Part shown: positions 1 to 6,157 of the stretch, piece by piece
How the letters are laid out: each line of letters opens with the position of its first letter
Numbering within the stretch: position 1 is the first letter of the stretch
NCBI RefSeq assembly: GCF_903652925.1
Contig: NZ_CAHLAR010000019.1
Coordinates: 1 to 64,000, forward strand
Source of the DNA: Achromobacter anxifer
Lineage (GTDB): Bacteria > Pseudomonadota > Gammaproteobacteria > Burkholderiales > Burkholderiaceae_B
Direction: 5' to 3'
Length of the DNA: 64,000 nt
The notes under the pieces: model-generated
The model's database searches: none
Seen by the model: only the letters and a program-made list of their open reading frames with translations
What the model was told of the DNA's origin: nothing
Program-made: the position numbers and the translations under genes

Positions 1-391
1 TGCCGGGCGCCAGGCGCAGCGCGGGCGCGATGGCCGGCAGCCAGGTGCGCCCGCGTGCATCGTGCAGGGCGATGCGGCAGCCGCGCCAGCGGGTGGGCAG
101 ATCGGCCTCCAGCACTTGCACGGAAAAGGCGGCCAGGGCGGCGCGCGAGCCCGGTAGCCAACCCCTGCCGGCCGGCGGCTCCAGGACGCCGAACTGCTGC
201 AGCTGCCATTGCGCGCCGCCCAGCGGCGCTTGCGTGCCGGCGGCGACGTCACGCGGCTGCAACTCGCGGCTCTGGAGCCAGCGGGCCGCGCTCTCGCGGC
301 CGCTCCAGTACAGGCTCAGCACCAGCAGCGGCGCCAGCAGCCACAGACTGCGCCGGCGCCAGCGGCGTTCACGCGAGTCCGCGTCGTTCAT
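1..391 (-). CDS. Membrane-anchored protein of unknown function (partial, C-terminus outside window)
   Basis: The reading frame starts at 391 and runs off the left edge after about 130 codons, so the C-terminus is not visible. The N-terminus is charged (RERRWRRRS) and is followed by one hydrophobic segment (WLLAPLLVLSLYW, about residues 16-28). This fits a signal anchor with the rest of the protein in the periplasm. The ATG overlaps the stop codon of the preceding gene (388-969) by four bases (ATGA), so the two are almost certainly translated together. I recognise no family. It is the third gene of a tight three-gene unit in which every member has a single N-terminal membrane anchor. Function unknown. 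Confidence 0.6.
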   Translation of the reverse strand, partial: MNDADSRERRWRRRSLWLLAPLLVLSLYWSGRESAARWLQSRELQPRDVAAGTQAPLGGAQWQLQQFGVLEPPAGRGWLPGSRAALAAFSVQVLEADLPTRWRGCRIALHDARGRTWLPAIAPALRLAPG

Positions 392-969
392 GGCGCAGTT
401 TCCTTGTTCAGATCGTAGCGGGCGGCGGCGATGGGTTGGCCGGACGGGTCCAAGGGGACGTCGTCGAGCGCGATGCGCACCTGGGAGTCCAGGCGCGGGT
501 CATAGCGCGCGGACAGCAGCAGCGTGGCGCCGCGCGCCTGGTCAGGGCGGATCTCGAAGATCAGGCGCACGGTGCGAGGCAGTCCGGGCTCCAGCGCATA
601 GGGCGGCTGCTCCGGCGCGAGCACGAGGCGGTCAGTGTGGTGGTAGGCCAGGCCGTCGGGTCCCAGCCAGGCGGACTGGCCCACCGTCGCGGACGTGTCC
701 CTGGCGGCCAGGCGCAGCCAGACGATGGCCCACACGCCGCCGGTGTCCCGCGTCCGCGTTGCGCTCAGGCTCTGGTAGCTCAACTGCCGCGCGAATTGCA
801 CGCGTTGCACGGTGACGTCGAACAGCCTGGCGCTCACGGTCTGGCCCATGTTCCCGCGCGCGGTGATGGGGCCGGTCAGCGCCATGTAGCGCGGCGTGCT
901 GTGCTGCATGGCGTATAGCGCCAACGCCGCGGCCAGTATCAGCAGCAGGGAGCCCAGGCGCGCGCTCAT
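388..969 (-). CDS. Membrane-anchored periplasmic protein, possibly Ig-like (DUF4352-like)
   Basis: The product is 193 residues. It has an N-terminal hydrophobic anchor (SLLLILAAALALYAM, about residues 7-21) and then a soluble domain predicted to be periplasmic. That domain looks beta-rich, with phrases such as TVQRVQFARQLSYQS and RTVRLIFEIRPDQARG. This recalls the Ig-like DUF4352 fold, but I cannot confirm it. The frame is open further upstream, to 1401. I chose the ATG at 969 because it overlaps the stop of the upstream gene in an ATGA junction and the hydrophobic anchor begins right there. The gene overlaps its neighbours by four bases on both sides, which indicates one translationally coupled operon. 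Substrate and role unknown. Confidence 0.65.
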   Translation of the reverse strand: MSARLGSLLLILAAALALYAMQHSTPRYMALTGPITARGNMGQTVSARLFDVTVQRVQFARQLSYQSLSATRTRDTGGVWAIVWLRLAARDTSATVGQSAWLGPDGLAYHHTDRLVLAPEQPPYALEPGLPRTVRLIFEIRPDQARGATLLLSARYDPRLDSQVRIALDDVPLDPSGQPIAAARYDLNKETAP

Positions 970-1562
970 GGCGCGGGCTCCGGCGCGCCGCCCGCGGCCA
1001 CGGGCAGTTCTATCCGGCCGATGTAGACGGGGTTGAACCAGCCGGGGGCGCCGTACAGATTGTCGACCGGCTTGTAGGTCTTGCTCTGCACGGACCAGGC
1101 CGCTTGCGCCGGGACCGGCGCCGAGGCCGGCAGCGTCCAGACGAAGGCCATGCGTTCGGGCAGGCCGGGCTGCAGATAGGGCATCTGCTGCACGTCGCGC
1201 AGGCCGACCACCATGGGTTTGCCCGCCGCCACGCCTGCGGGCGCGTTCCAGCGCAACACGCCCAGGTAGTCGGCGCTGGACTCGGCCGTGCGGTTGGTGA
1301 GGTCGGCTTCGACCACCAGGGCCGTGTCGCCGGGCTTGACGGGTACGCCATAGACCTTGGGATCGGAGGAGGTCCAGGCGCGCCGCGGCACCACTTGCCA
1401 TTGTCCGGTCCGGATCGAGGCGCTGGCGCTGTAGACCGGTTCGGATGCGCGGTTGAGCTTGCCGTAGGCGCCGTACAGCGCGATGCTGCCGGCGGCGAGC
1501 AGGGAGCCTATGCCTGCCAGGCTGGCGACGACACGTGCTCTGAGCGACTGCAGTACGCGCAT
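966..1562 (-). CDS. Membrane-anchored protein of unknown function, first gene of a three-gene unit
   Basis: The product is 198 residues. A basic N-terminus leads into a hydrophobic segment (VASLAGIGSLLAAGSIALYGA, about residues 12-32), followed by a soluble region with no motif I recognise. An in-frame ATG also exists at 1592. I prefer the ATG at 1562 because AGGA lies six bases upstream, whereas 1592 has no convincing ribosome binding site. The stop overlaps the start of the next gene (ATGA). It is the first gene of a co-oriented trio of single-anchor proteins, which could be parts of one envelope complex; this is inference from gene order only. Confidence 0.6.
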   Translation of the reverse strand: MRVLQSLRARVVASLAGIGSLLAAGSIALYGAYGKLNRASEPVYSASASIRTGQWQVVPRRAWTSSDPKVYGVPVKPGDTALVVEADLTNRTAESSADYLGVLRWNAPAGVAAGKPMVVGLRDVQQMPYLQPGLPERMAFVWTLPASAPVPAQAAWSVQSKTYKPVDNLYGAPGWFNPVYIGRIELPVAAGGAPEPAP

Positions 1563-1742
1563 CCGGGTTCCTGGCGCGCGGGTGGCGCGCATCGAGAATT
1601 CCAGATCGTAGGCGCGCCGCTCGGGCCGGGTCTTGTCCTTATGTTTCCAGGCATGTCGCGCATGGCATTGGCGGTCACGCCGGCCAAGTTTTGAAACAAT
1701 TCGCGGGCGCGGCCCACGGGCGTTCCGTTGCGGCCACGCGCC

Positions 1743-2348
1743 TCAGAACAGATTCAGCGCCCGCGCCACCCACCAGCCCAGGCCGACCGCGATGCCGATC
1801 AGCAGCATCCGGCGCAGGCCGCCGCCGCTGGCCGGCACGGCGCCAGGGGAGAGTCCGGCGTCAGTCTGGTCCGCTTGAGTGGCTTGGGTCGAGGCTCGGG
1901 TCTGGGTCTGCGGCTGGGCTTGGGCCTGGGCCTGGGCCGGTTCCGCTTCATCGGTCTCGATGCTGAAGGCCGGCTTGGCGCCTTGCGGCTGCATGCCTTG
2001 CGCCAGGTGATCCACGTCGACGCCGGCATTGCGCAGCATGTCCCACAGGCCGCCGTCGTCCTGGCCGGCGCGCAGGGCTTCGATGCGCGCGCGTTCGGCG
2101 CGGGGGACGGCGTCCAGGCTGTCGTACCGGCGGCCGTTGACCGTGACGGCGCCGTCCTTGATCTCGACCTTGAAGGACTCGCCGTTTTCCGTGCCGGCGT
2201 AGCTCCAGGTCTGGCTGACCGTGGCGCCGTCCATCCCGCCGTCCAGCAGCTCCTCGATGCGGCCGCGCTGTTCGGGCGTCAGGTCCTTGGTTGAGGTCCA
2301 GCTGCGCGTGGTCGTCGTGCTGCGCCAGGTCTTGGTCTTGTCGTTCAT
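1743..2348 (-). CDS. Hypothetical protein with C-terminal membrane anchor
   Basis: The product is 201 residues. The N-terminal half is hydrophilic and Ser/Thr- and charge-rich (KTWRSTTTTRSWTSTKDL, then LTPEQRGRIEELLDGGMDG). The linker near residues 135-165 is rich in Gln, Ala and Thr (AQAQAQAQPQTQTRASTQA). A single hydrophobic stretch at the extreme C-terminus (MLLIGIAVGLGWWVARALNLF) suggests a tail-anchored membrane protein. It has no signal peptide and no enzyme motif I recognise. On its own strand a TTGACA at 2433-2428 could be the -35 box of its promoter; that hexamer lies inside the 28-bp repeated element. Unknown function. Confidence 0.6.
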   Translation of the reverse strand: MNDKTKTWRSTTTTRSWTSTKDLTPEQRGRIEELLDGGMDGATVSQTWSYAGTENGESFKVEIKDGAVTVNGRRYDSLDAVPRAERARIEALRAGQDDGGLWDMLRNAGVDVDHLAQGMQPQGAKPAFSIETDEAEPAQAQAQAQPQTQTRASTQATQADQTDAGLSPGAVPASGGGLRRMLLIGIAVGLGWWVARALNLF

Positions 2349-2407
2349 TCGCGAGTCCGTTGGTATGCGCGGCGCGGTCCGCCGCGTTCAGCTTGCCTGG
2401 GTTGTGA

Positions 2408-2435
2408 TTAATGCAAAAAGCATTTTCATGTCAAG
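2408..2435. promoter_or_regulatory. Copy A of a 28-bp repeated element (operator or promoter)
   Basis: This AT-rich element lies between the divergent genes at 2348 (minus) and 2538 (plus). It matches 5212-5239 at 25 of 28 positions; the three mismatches fall together in the centre. It contains a loose dyad, ATGC-AAAA against TTTTCAT. On the minus strand it contains TTGACA with ATTAAT 16 bases downstream, a plausible sigma-70 promoter for the 2348 gene. The same element recurs ahead of the gluconate dehydrogenase operon, so shared regulation by the neighbouring GntR protein is a reasonable guess. Confidence 0.5.
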
Positions 2436-2479
2436 GCCGCGCCGGCAGGAGCATGCGTATCGCACCGCGACCGGCGCGT

Positions 2480-2511
2480 TGATATATCAGATCGGCCTGA
2501 CGATAATCGTC
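2480..2511. promoter_or_regulatory. Two small palindromes upstream of the GntR gene (possible autoregulatory operator)
   Basis: TGATATATCA (2480-2489) is a perfect palindrome, and GACGAT-A-ATCGTC (2499-2511) is a perfect inverted repeat. Both lie within 60 bases upstream of the GntR start at 2538. GntR/FCD regulators commonly bind short palindromes in their own promoters, so these are the best operator candidates here. The sequence TATCAGAT(C)GGCCT at 2485-2498 recurs, lacking one base, at 5269-5281 beside the other copy of the repeated element. Confidence 0.4.
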
Positions 2512-2537
2512 CCACTGTTGCCAGCAAGGGAATCGTG

Positions 2538-3314
2538 ATGCAGAAGGCTTACCCCGCCACGGCGGCTGATCGGATACGCCAGACGCTGGAGGATCAGATC
2601 GTCAACGCCGAACTGCCGCCGGGCATGGCGCTGGACGAGGCGCTGCTGGCGCAACGTTGCGGTGTTTCGCGAACTCCCGTGCGGGATGCCTTGCTGCAAC
2701 TGTCGGCCCAGGGCTTCGTGCACATCAAGCCCCGCGTCGGCATATTCGTGGCAGCGCTGGAACCCGGCGAGCTGGCCAATATGTTTGAGACGCTGGCCTA
2801 TCTGGAGGGCCTGTGCGCGGGCCTTGCCAGCCAGCGCATCACCAAGGCGGGGCGCAAGGAGCTGCTGGCGGCGCATCGCGACGCGGAGCCCGGCCTGGCC
2901 GCGCAACGCCCGGGCGGGTACGCCGCCGCCAACATCGCGTTCCACGACATCCTGTATCGCGCCAGCGGCAACAGTTATCTGATCCAGCAGATCATGGCGA
3001 TCCGCAAGCGCACGCATCCTTACCGCTTGCGCCACTTCGACCAGCCAGGCCGTCTGGCGTGTTCATGGCGGGAACATGCCGGCGTGCTGGAGGCGGTGCT
3101 GGACGGCGACGAGCGCGCGGCCTCGCAGGCCGCCACCCGCCACATCGTCGAGGGCGGACAGCAGTTCCGTGAATTCGCCGAGCGCTTTCCGCAGGGCCTG
3201 TTCGCGCCGGTAGGCAGCATGCGCGCCGCGGAACAGGCCGCGCCGGCGGCGGCCACGCTGGCCTGGCTGTACGGTCCGCGCACCGCGGACAGGCGTCGCA
3301 ACCCGCTCAACTGA
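2538..3314 (+). CDS. GntR-family transcriptional regulator (FadR/FCD subfamily)
   Basis: The product is 258 residues. The N-terminal winged helix (about residues 10-75) has the characteristic LAQRCGVSRTPVRDALLQL recognition region. The C-terminal all-helical FCD domain shows FHDILYRASGN and spaced His residues of the type that hold a metal and an organic-acid ligand in this family. A GTG directly precedes the chosen ATG. I prefer the ATG because AAGGG lies eight bases upstream. It is followed by a Bug solute-binding protein and arylmalonate decarboxylase in the same orientation, so it is predicted to sense an arylmalonate or related acid and control that operon. Its control of the gluconate dehydrogenase operon is only suggested, by the shared 28-bp element. 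Confidence 0.85.
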   Translation: MQKAYPATAADRIRQTLEDQIVNAELPPGMALDEALLAQRCGVSRTPVRDALLQLSAQGFVHIKPRVGIFVAALEPGELANMFETLAYLEGLCAGLASQRITKAGRKELLAAHRDAEPGLAAQRPGGYAAANIAFHDILYRASGNSYLIQQIMAIRKRTHPYRLRHFDQPGRLACSWREHAGVLEAVLDGDERAASQAATRHIVEGGQQFREFAERFPQGLFAPVGSMRAAEQAAPAAATLAWLYGPRTADRRRNPLN

Positions 3315-3409
3315 ACCCTTACTTCAATGCGTTTTCCGGCGCGTGCCGGGGCGCAGCGCTGCCCGGCGCCTTTGTGGCGTCCATTAAAAACAGAAGCAGG
3401 AGACTAGCC

Positions 3410-4369
3410 GTGTTCCATCGAGTTGCAGGCCTTGCGGCCGCCTTGTTCATCGCCGCCGCGGGGCCGGCTGCGCAGGCCCAGACCACGCCCGTCAAGATCG
3501 TCGTCGGGTTCTCGCCCGGCGGAGGCGTGGATACCCTGGCGCGCCTGCTGGCCCAGGGGCTGGCGCAGGCCATCGACCGGCCGGTGGTGGTCGAGAATCG
3601 CGCGGGGGCGGGCGGCACCATCGCCGCCGACGTGGTGGCGCGGGCCGAACCGGACGGCGCGACCCTGTTGCTGGCGGATACCTCGCTGCTGCTGGCGCCG
3701 CACATTTACCCGAAGGTCAATTACCGGATAGGCAGCAGCTTCACGCCGGTAGCCATGGTGGGCGACGCCGGGCTGGCGCTGGCGGTGCCGGCATCCAGCC
3801 CGGCGCGTTCCCTGGCGGACCTGCTGGCCATGGCGCGCAAGGAGCCGGGGCGCTACACCTATGCCTCGGTGGGCGTGGGGTCCATGCACCATCTGGGCGG
3901 CGAACTGATCAAGTCCATGGCGAACGTGGATCTGGTGCACGTGCCCTACAAGGGCGGCAGCCCCGCGGTACAGGCGGTCGCTTCGGATCAGGTGTCGTCG
4001 GCCATTTCCAGCCTGCCCGCGGTGATTCCGCAGGCGGACGCCGGGCGCATCCGCATCCTGGCGGTGCTGGGCGCCGAGCGCTTCCCGGGCTTGCCCAACG
4101 TGCCGACCGTGGCGGAGACGCTGCCGGGCTTTGACGCCACGCCGGCGATCTTCCTGCTGGCTCCGGCCAAGACGCCGCCCGCGGCGCTGGAGAAGATCAC
4201 GCAGGCGCTGCCTCGGGTTTTGGCCGACGCCAAGCTGCGCGAAGCCTTTATCGCGCAGGGCTCGCTGGTGCGCTACCAGCCCGCCGACGCGCTTGCCGCC
4301 TGGCTGCCCGCGCAAGAACAGCGCTGGGTCGACCTGATCACGCGCGCCAAGCTGACGTTCGCCCCTTGA
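3410..4369 (+). CDS. Bug-family tripartite tricarboxylate transporter substrate-binding protein
   Basis: The product is 319 residues, normal for the family. A signal peptide ends at AAQAQ (about residue 23-24). It shows the family features VKIVVGFSPGGGVDTLARLLAQ near the mature N-terminus, VVVENRAGAGGTIAA, and the central VHVPYKGGSPAVQAV. Bug proteins are periplasmic receptors for carboxylates and related small molecules. They are greatly expanded in Bordetella and relatives and usually stand alone without TctAB genes, as here. The frame opens earlier at a GTG (3374). The GTG at 3410 is chosen because AGGAGA stands just upstream and the signal peptide starts there. Its place before arylmalonate decarboxylase suggests the ligand is an aryl- or alkylmalonate. 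Confidence 0.88.
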   Translation: MFHRVAGLAAALFIAAAGPAAQAQTTPVKIVVGFSPGGGVDTLARLLAQGLAQAIDRPVVVENRAGAGGTIAADVVARAEPDGATLLLADTSLLLAPHIYPKVNYRIGSSFTPVAMVGDAGLALAVPASSPARSLADLLAMARKEPGRYTYASVGVGSMHHLGGELIKSMANVDLVHVPYKGGSPAVQAVASDQVSSAISSLPAVIPQADAGRIRILAVLGAERFPGLPNVPTVAETLPGFDATPAIFLLAPAKTPPAALEKITQALPRVLADAKLREAFIAQGSLVRYQPADALAAWLPAQEQRWVDLITRAKLTFAP

Positions 4370-4400
4370 GATTCCCGTATCCACAGCAGGAGAGTTTTTC

Positions 4401-5123
4401 ATGCAGCAATCAAGCACCCCCGTCATCGGCATGATCGTGCCGCCCGCCGCCGGCCTGGTGCCGGCGGACGGGGCGCGGCTCTATCCCGGCCTGCCTTTCA
4501 TCGCCAGCGGACTGGGCCTGGGCTCGGTGACGCCGGACGGCTACGACGCCGTGATCGAATCGGTGGTGGACCATGCGCGCCGTTTGCAGCAGCAGGGCGC
4601 CTCGGCAATTTCGTTGATGGGCACGTCGCTCAGCTTCTATCGCGGGGCGGCCTTCAACACGGCCTTGACCGAGGCGATGCGCGAGGCCACCGGCCTGCCG
4701 TGCACCACCATGAGCTCGGCGGTCCTGAATGGCTTGCGCGCGCTGGGCTTGCGGCGCGTCGCGCTGGCGACGGCCTACATCGATGACGTGAACGAGCGCC
4801 TGGCGGCGTTCCTGGGCGAAGAGGGCTTCGTCGCTACCGGTTGCCGCAGCCTGGGCATCACGGGGGTGGAGGCCATGGCCCGGGTGGGCACGGACACGCT
4901 CGTCGATCTGTGCCTGCGAGCCTTCGAGGCGGCGCCGGACAGCGACGGCATTCTGCTGTCCTGCGGCGGCTTGCTGACGCTGGACGCGATACCGGAAGTC
5001 GAGCGCCGGTTGGGCGTGCCGGTGGTGTCGAGTTCGCCTGCCGGGTTCTGGGATGCCGTGCGATTGGCGGGAGGAGGGGTGCAGGCCGCGCCTGGATACG
5101 GCCGCCTGTTCGGCGTGTCCTGA
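4401..5123 (+). CDS. Arylmalonate decarboxylase (AMDase)
   Basis: The product is 240 residues, exactly the length of the well-studied Bordetella bronchiseptica AMDase, and it resembles that enzyme throughout. It catalyses cofactor-free decarboxylation of alpha-aryl-alpha-methylmalonates to optically pure arylpropionates. Every residue I know to matter is at the expected position: Cys188 (in LLSCGGLL), the proton donor; Gly74-Thr75-Ser76 and Tyr126, of the dioxyanion hole; Pro14-Pro15, Val156 and Met159 of the pocket. The four cysteines of the family (101, 148, 171, 188) are all present. Gly74 in place of a second catalytic Cys separates AMDase from Asp/Glu racemases and maleate isomerases. 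It is cytoplasmic, third in the GntR-Bug-AMDase unit and followed by a terminator. The natural substrate is unknown. Confidence 0.93.
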   Translation: MQQSSTPVIGMIVPPAAGLVPADGARLYPGLPFIASGLGLGSVTPDGYDAVIESVVDHARRLQQQGASAISLMGTSLSFYRGAAFNTALTEAMREATGLPCTTMSSAVLNGLRALGLRRVALATAYIDDVNERLAAFLGEEGFVATGCRSLGITGVEAMARVGTDTLVDLCLRAFEAAPDSDGILLSCGGLLTLDAIPEVERRLGVPVVSSSPAGFWDAVRLAGGGVQAAPGYGRLFGVS

Positions 5124-5179
5124 CGGCTTCACTGGCGGCCTGCCCGCAAGCGCGTCCGCCGCGCACCCGCAATGCCACG

Positions 5180-5206
5180 AAACCCGCTCAAGCGGGTTTC
5201 TTACTT
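5180..5206 (+). terminator. Rho-independent terminator after the AMDase gene
   Basis: AAACCCGC-TCAA-GCGGGTTT forms an 8-bp GC-rich stem with a four-base loop, followed by CTTACTTTGTC, which is moderately T-rich. It lies 56 bases after the AMDase stop and separates this unit from the gluconate dehydrogenase operon. Confidence 0.75.
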
Positions 5207-5211
5207 TGTCC

Positions 5212-5301
5212 TTAATGCAAAACTTATTTTCATGTCAAGAAAATCGAACTGATATGGTCAATCGAGCGTATCAGATGGCCTAAAAAGCGCATAATGTGCG
5301 C
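5212..5301. promoter_or_regulatory. Upstream region of the gluconate dehydrogenase operon with copy B of the 28-bp element
   Basis: 5212-5239 matches 2408-2435 at 25 of 28 positions. It is followed by TGATA at 5250-5254 and TATCA at 5269-5273, an inverted pair spaced 14 bases. TATCAGATGGCCT here matches TATCAGATCGGCCT near copy A. GCGCA-TAATG-TGCGC (5287-5301) is a further perfect dyad containing a -10-like CATAAT. The stretch from 5302 to 5440 before the first gene shows no other clear feature. I read the region as the regulated promoter of the dehydrogenase operon; no strong -35 box is visible. Confidence 0.45.
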
Positions 5302-5440
5302 ACCCTTTCCCAAGCTCCATGTCGTGGGGATCGGGTCGATTTTCTGCAAGCGAAGAGCGTGTTGTCACTAGCTCGGCGGTTCGTGTTCCCAGGTTCATGT
5401 TCGGTAGCTAGGACAACTTGGAGTATTCACGGAGATGTCT

Positions 5441-6154
5441 ATGACAGAAGACGCAAAGCCGCGCAGGCGGTTCCTGCAGGCGTTGGCCATCGTGCCAGCA
5501 TCGACGCTGGCGGTGGGCGCAATGACCACCGGCTGTACCAACGAACCGGACAGCGCCGCGGCGCGCGCGGCCAAGCCCTACGAACCCACCTATTTCACCA
5601 AGGCCGAATGGGCCTTCGTCGTGGCCGCGGTGGATCATCTTATTCCGTCCGACCAGTACGGTCCCGGCGCCATCGAGGCCGGCGTGCCGGAATTCATCGA
5701 CCGCCAGATGGAAACGCCGTACGGCCATGGCAAGCTCTGGTACATGCAGGGGCCGTTCCATACCGACCAGGTGCCGGAGCTGGGCTACCAGCTGAACCAG
5801 AATCCCCGCGAGGTCTACCGCCACGGCATCGAAGCCTGTGACGCCTGGTGCGTGAAGACGCACGGCAAGGCCTACGCCGAACTGGACAAGACGCTGCAGG
5901 AGCAGATCCTCAAGGACCTGCAAGGCGGCAAGATCGAATTCGAGAGCGTGCCCGCCAGGACGTTCTTCAGCTTCCTGCTCTCCAACGCCAAGGAAGGGTT
6001 CTTCGCCGATCCGATGTACGGCGGCAACAAGAACATGGTGGGTTGGAAGATGGTGGGTTTCCCGGGCGCGCGCGCGGACTTCGCGGACTGGGCCGACCAG
6101 CCCAACGCGAAGTATCCCTACGGCCCCGTGTCGATCTCTGGGGAGAAGGGTTAA
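5441..6154 (+). CDS. Gluconate 2-dehydrogenase subunit 3 (gamma), Tat-exported
   Basis: The product is 237 residues. A twin-arginine motif sits at residues 8-13 (RRRFLQ), followed by a hydrophobic run and then TTGC, which might also act as a lipobox. The rest matches the small subunit of membrane-bound gluconate 2-dehydrogenases, with FFSFLLSNAKEGFFADPMYGGN as the most typical segment. This subunit carries no cofactor. It is thought to escort the folded flavoprotein through the Tat system and stabilise the complex at the periplasmic face. An ATG at 5435 is also possible, but GGAG ends immediately before it and lies an ideal six bases before the ATG at 5441. It is the first gene of a three-gene operon; the next gene starts three bases after its stop. 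Confidence 0.88.
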   Translation: MTEDAKPRRRFLQALAIVPASTLAVGAMTTGCTNEPDSAAARAAKPYEPTYFTKAEWAFVVAAVDHLIPSDQYGPGAIEAGVPEFIDRQMETPYGHGKLWYMQGPFHTDQVPELGYQLNQNPREVYRHGIEACDAWCVKTHGKAYAELDKTLQEQILKDLQGGKIEFESVPARTFFSFLLSNAKEGFFADPMYGGNKNMVGWKMVGFPGARADFADWADQPNAKYPYGPVSISGEKG

Positions 6155-6157
6155 GCC

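Noticed and set aside
388-1401. Long minus-strand frame of 337 codons
   Set aside because: Its first 144 codons overlie the 966-1562 gene in another frame and look random; the real gene begins at the ATG at 969.
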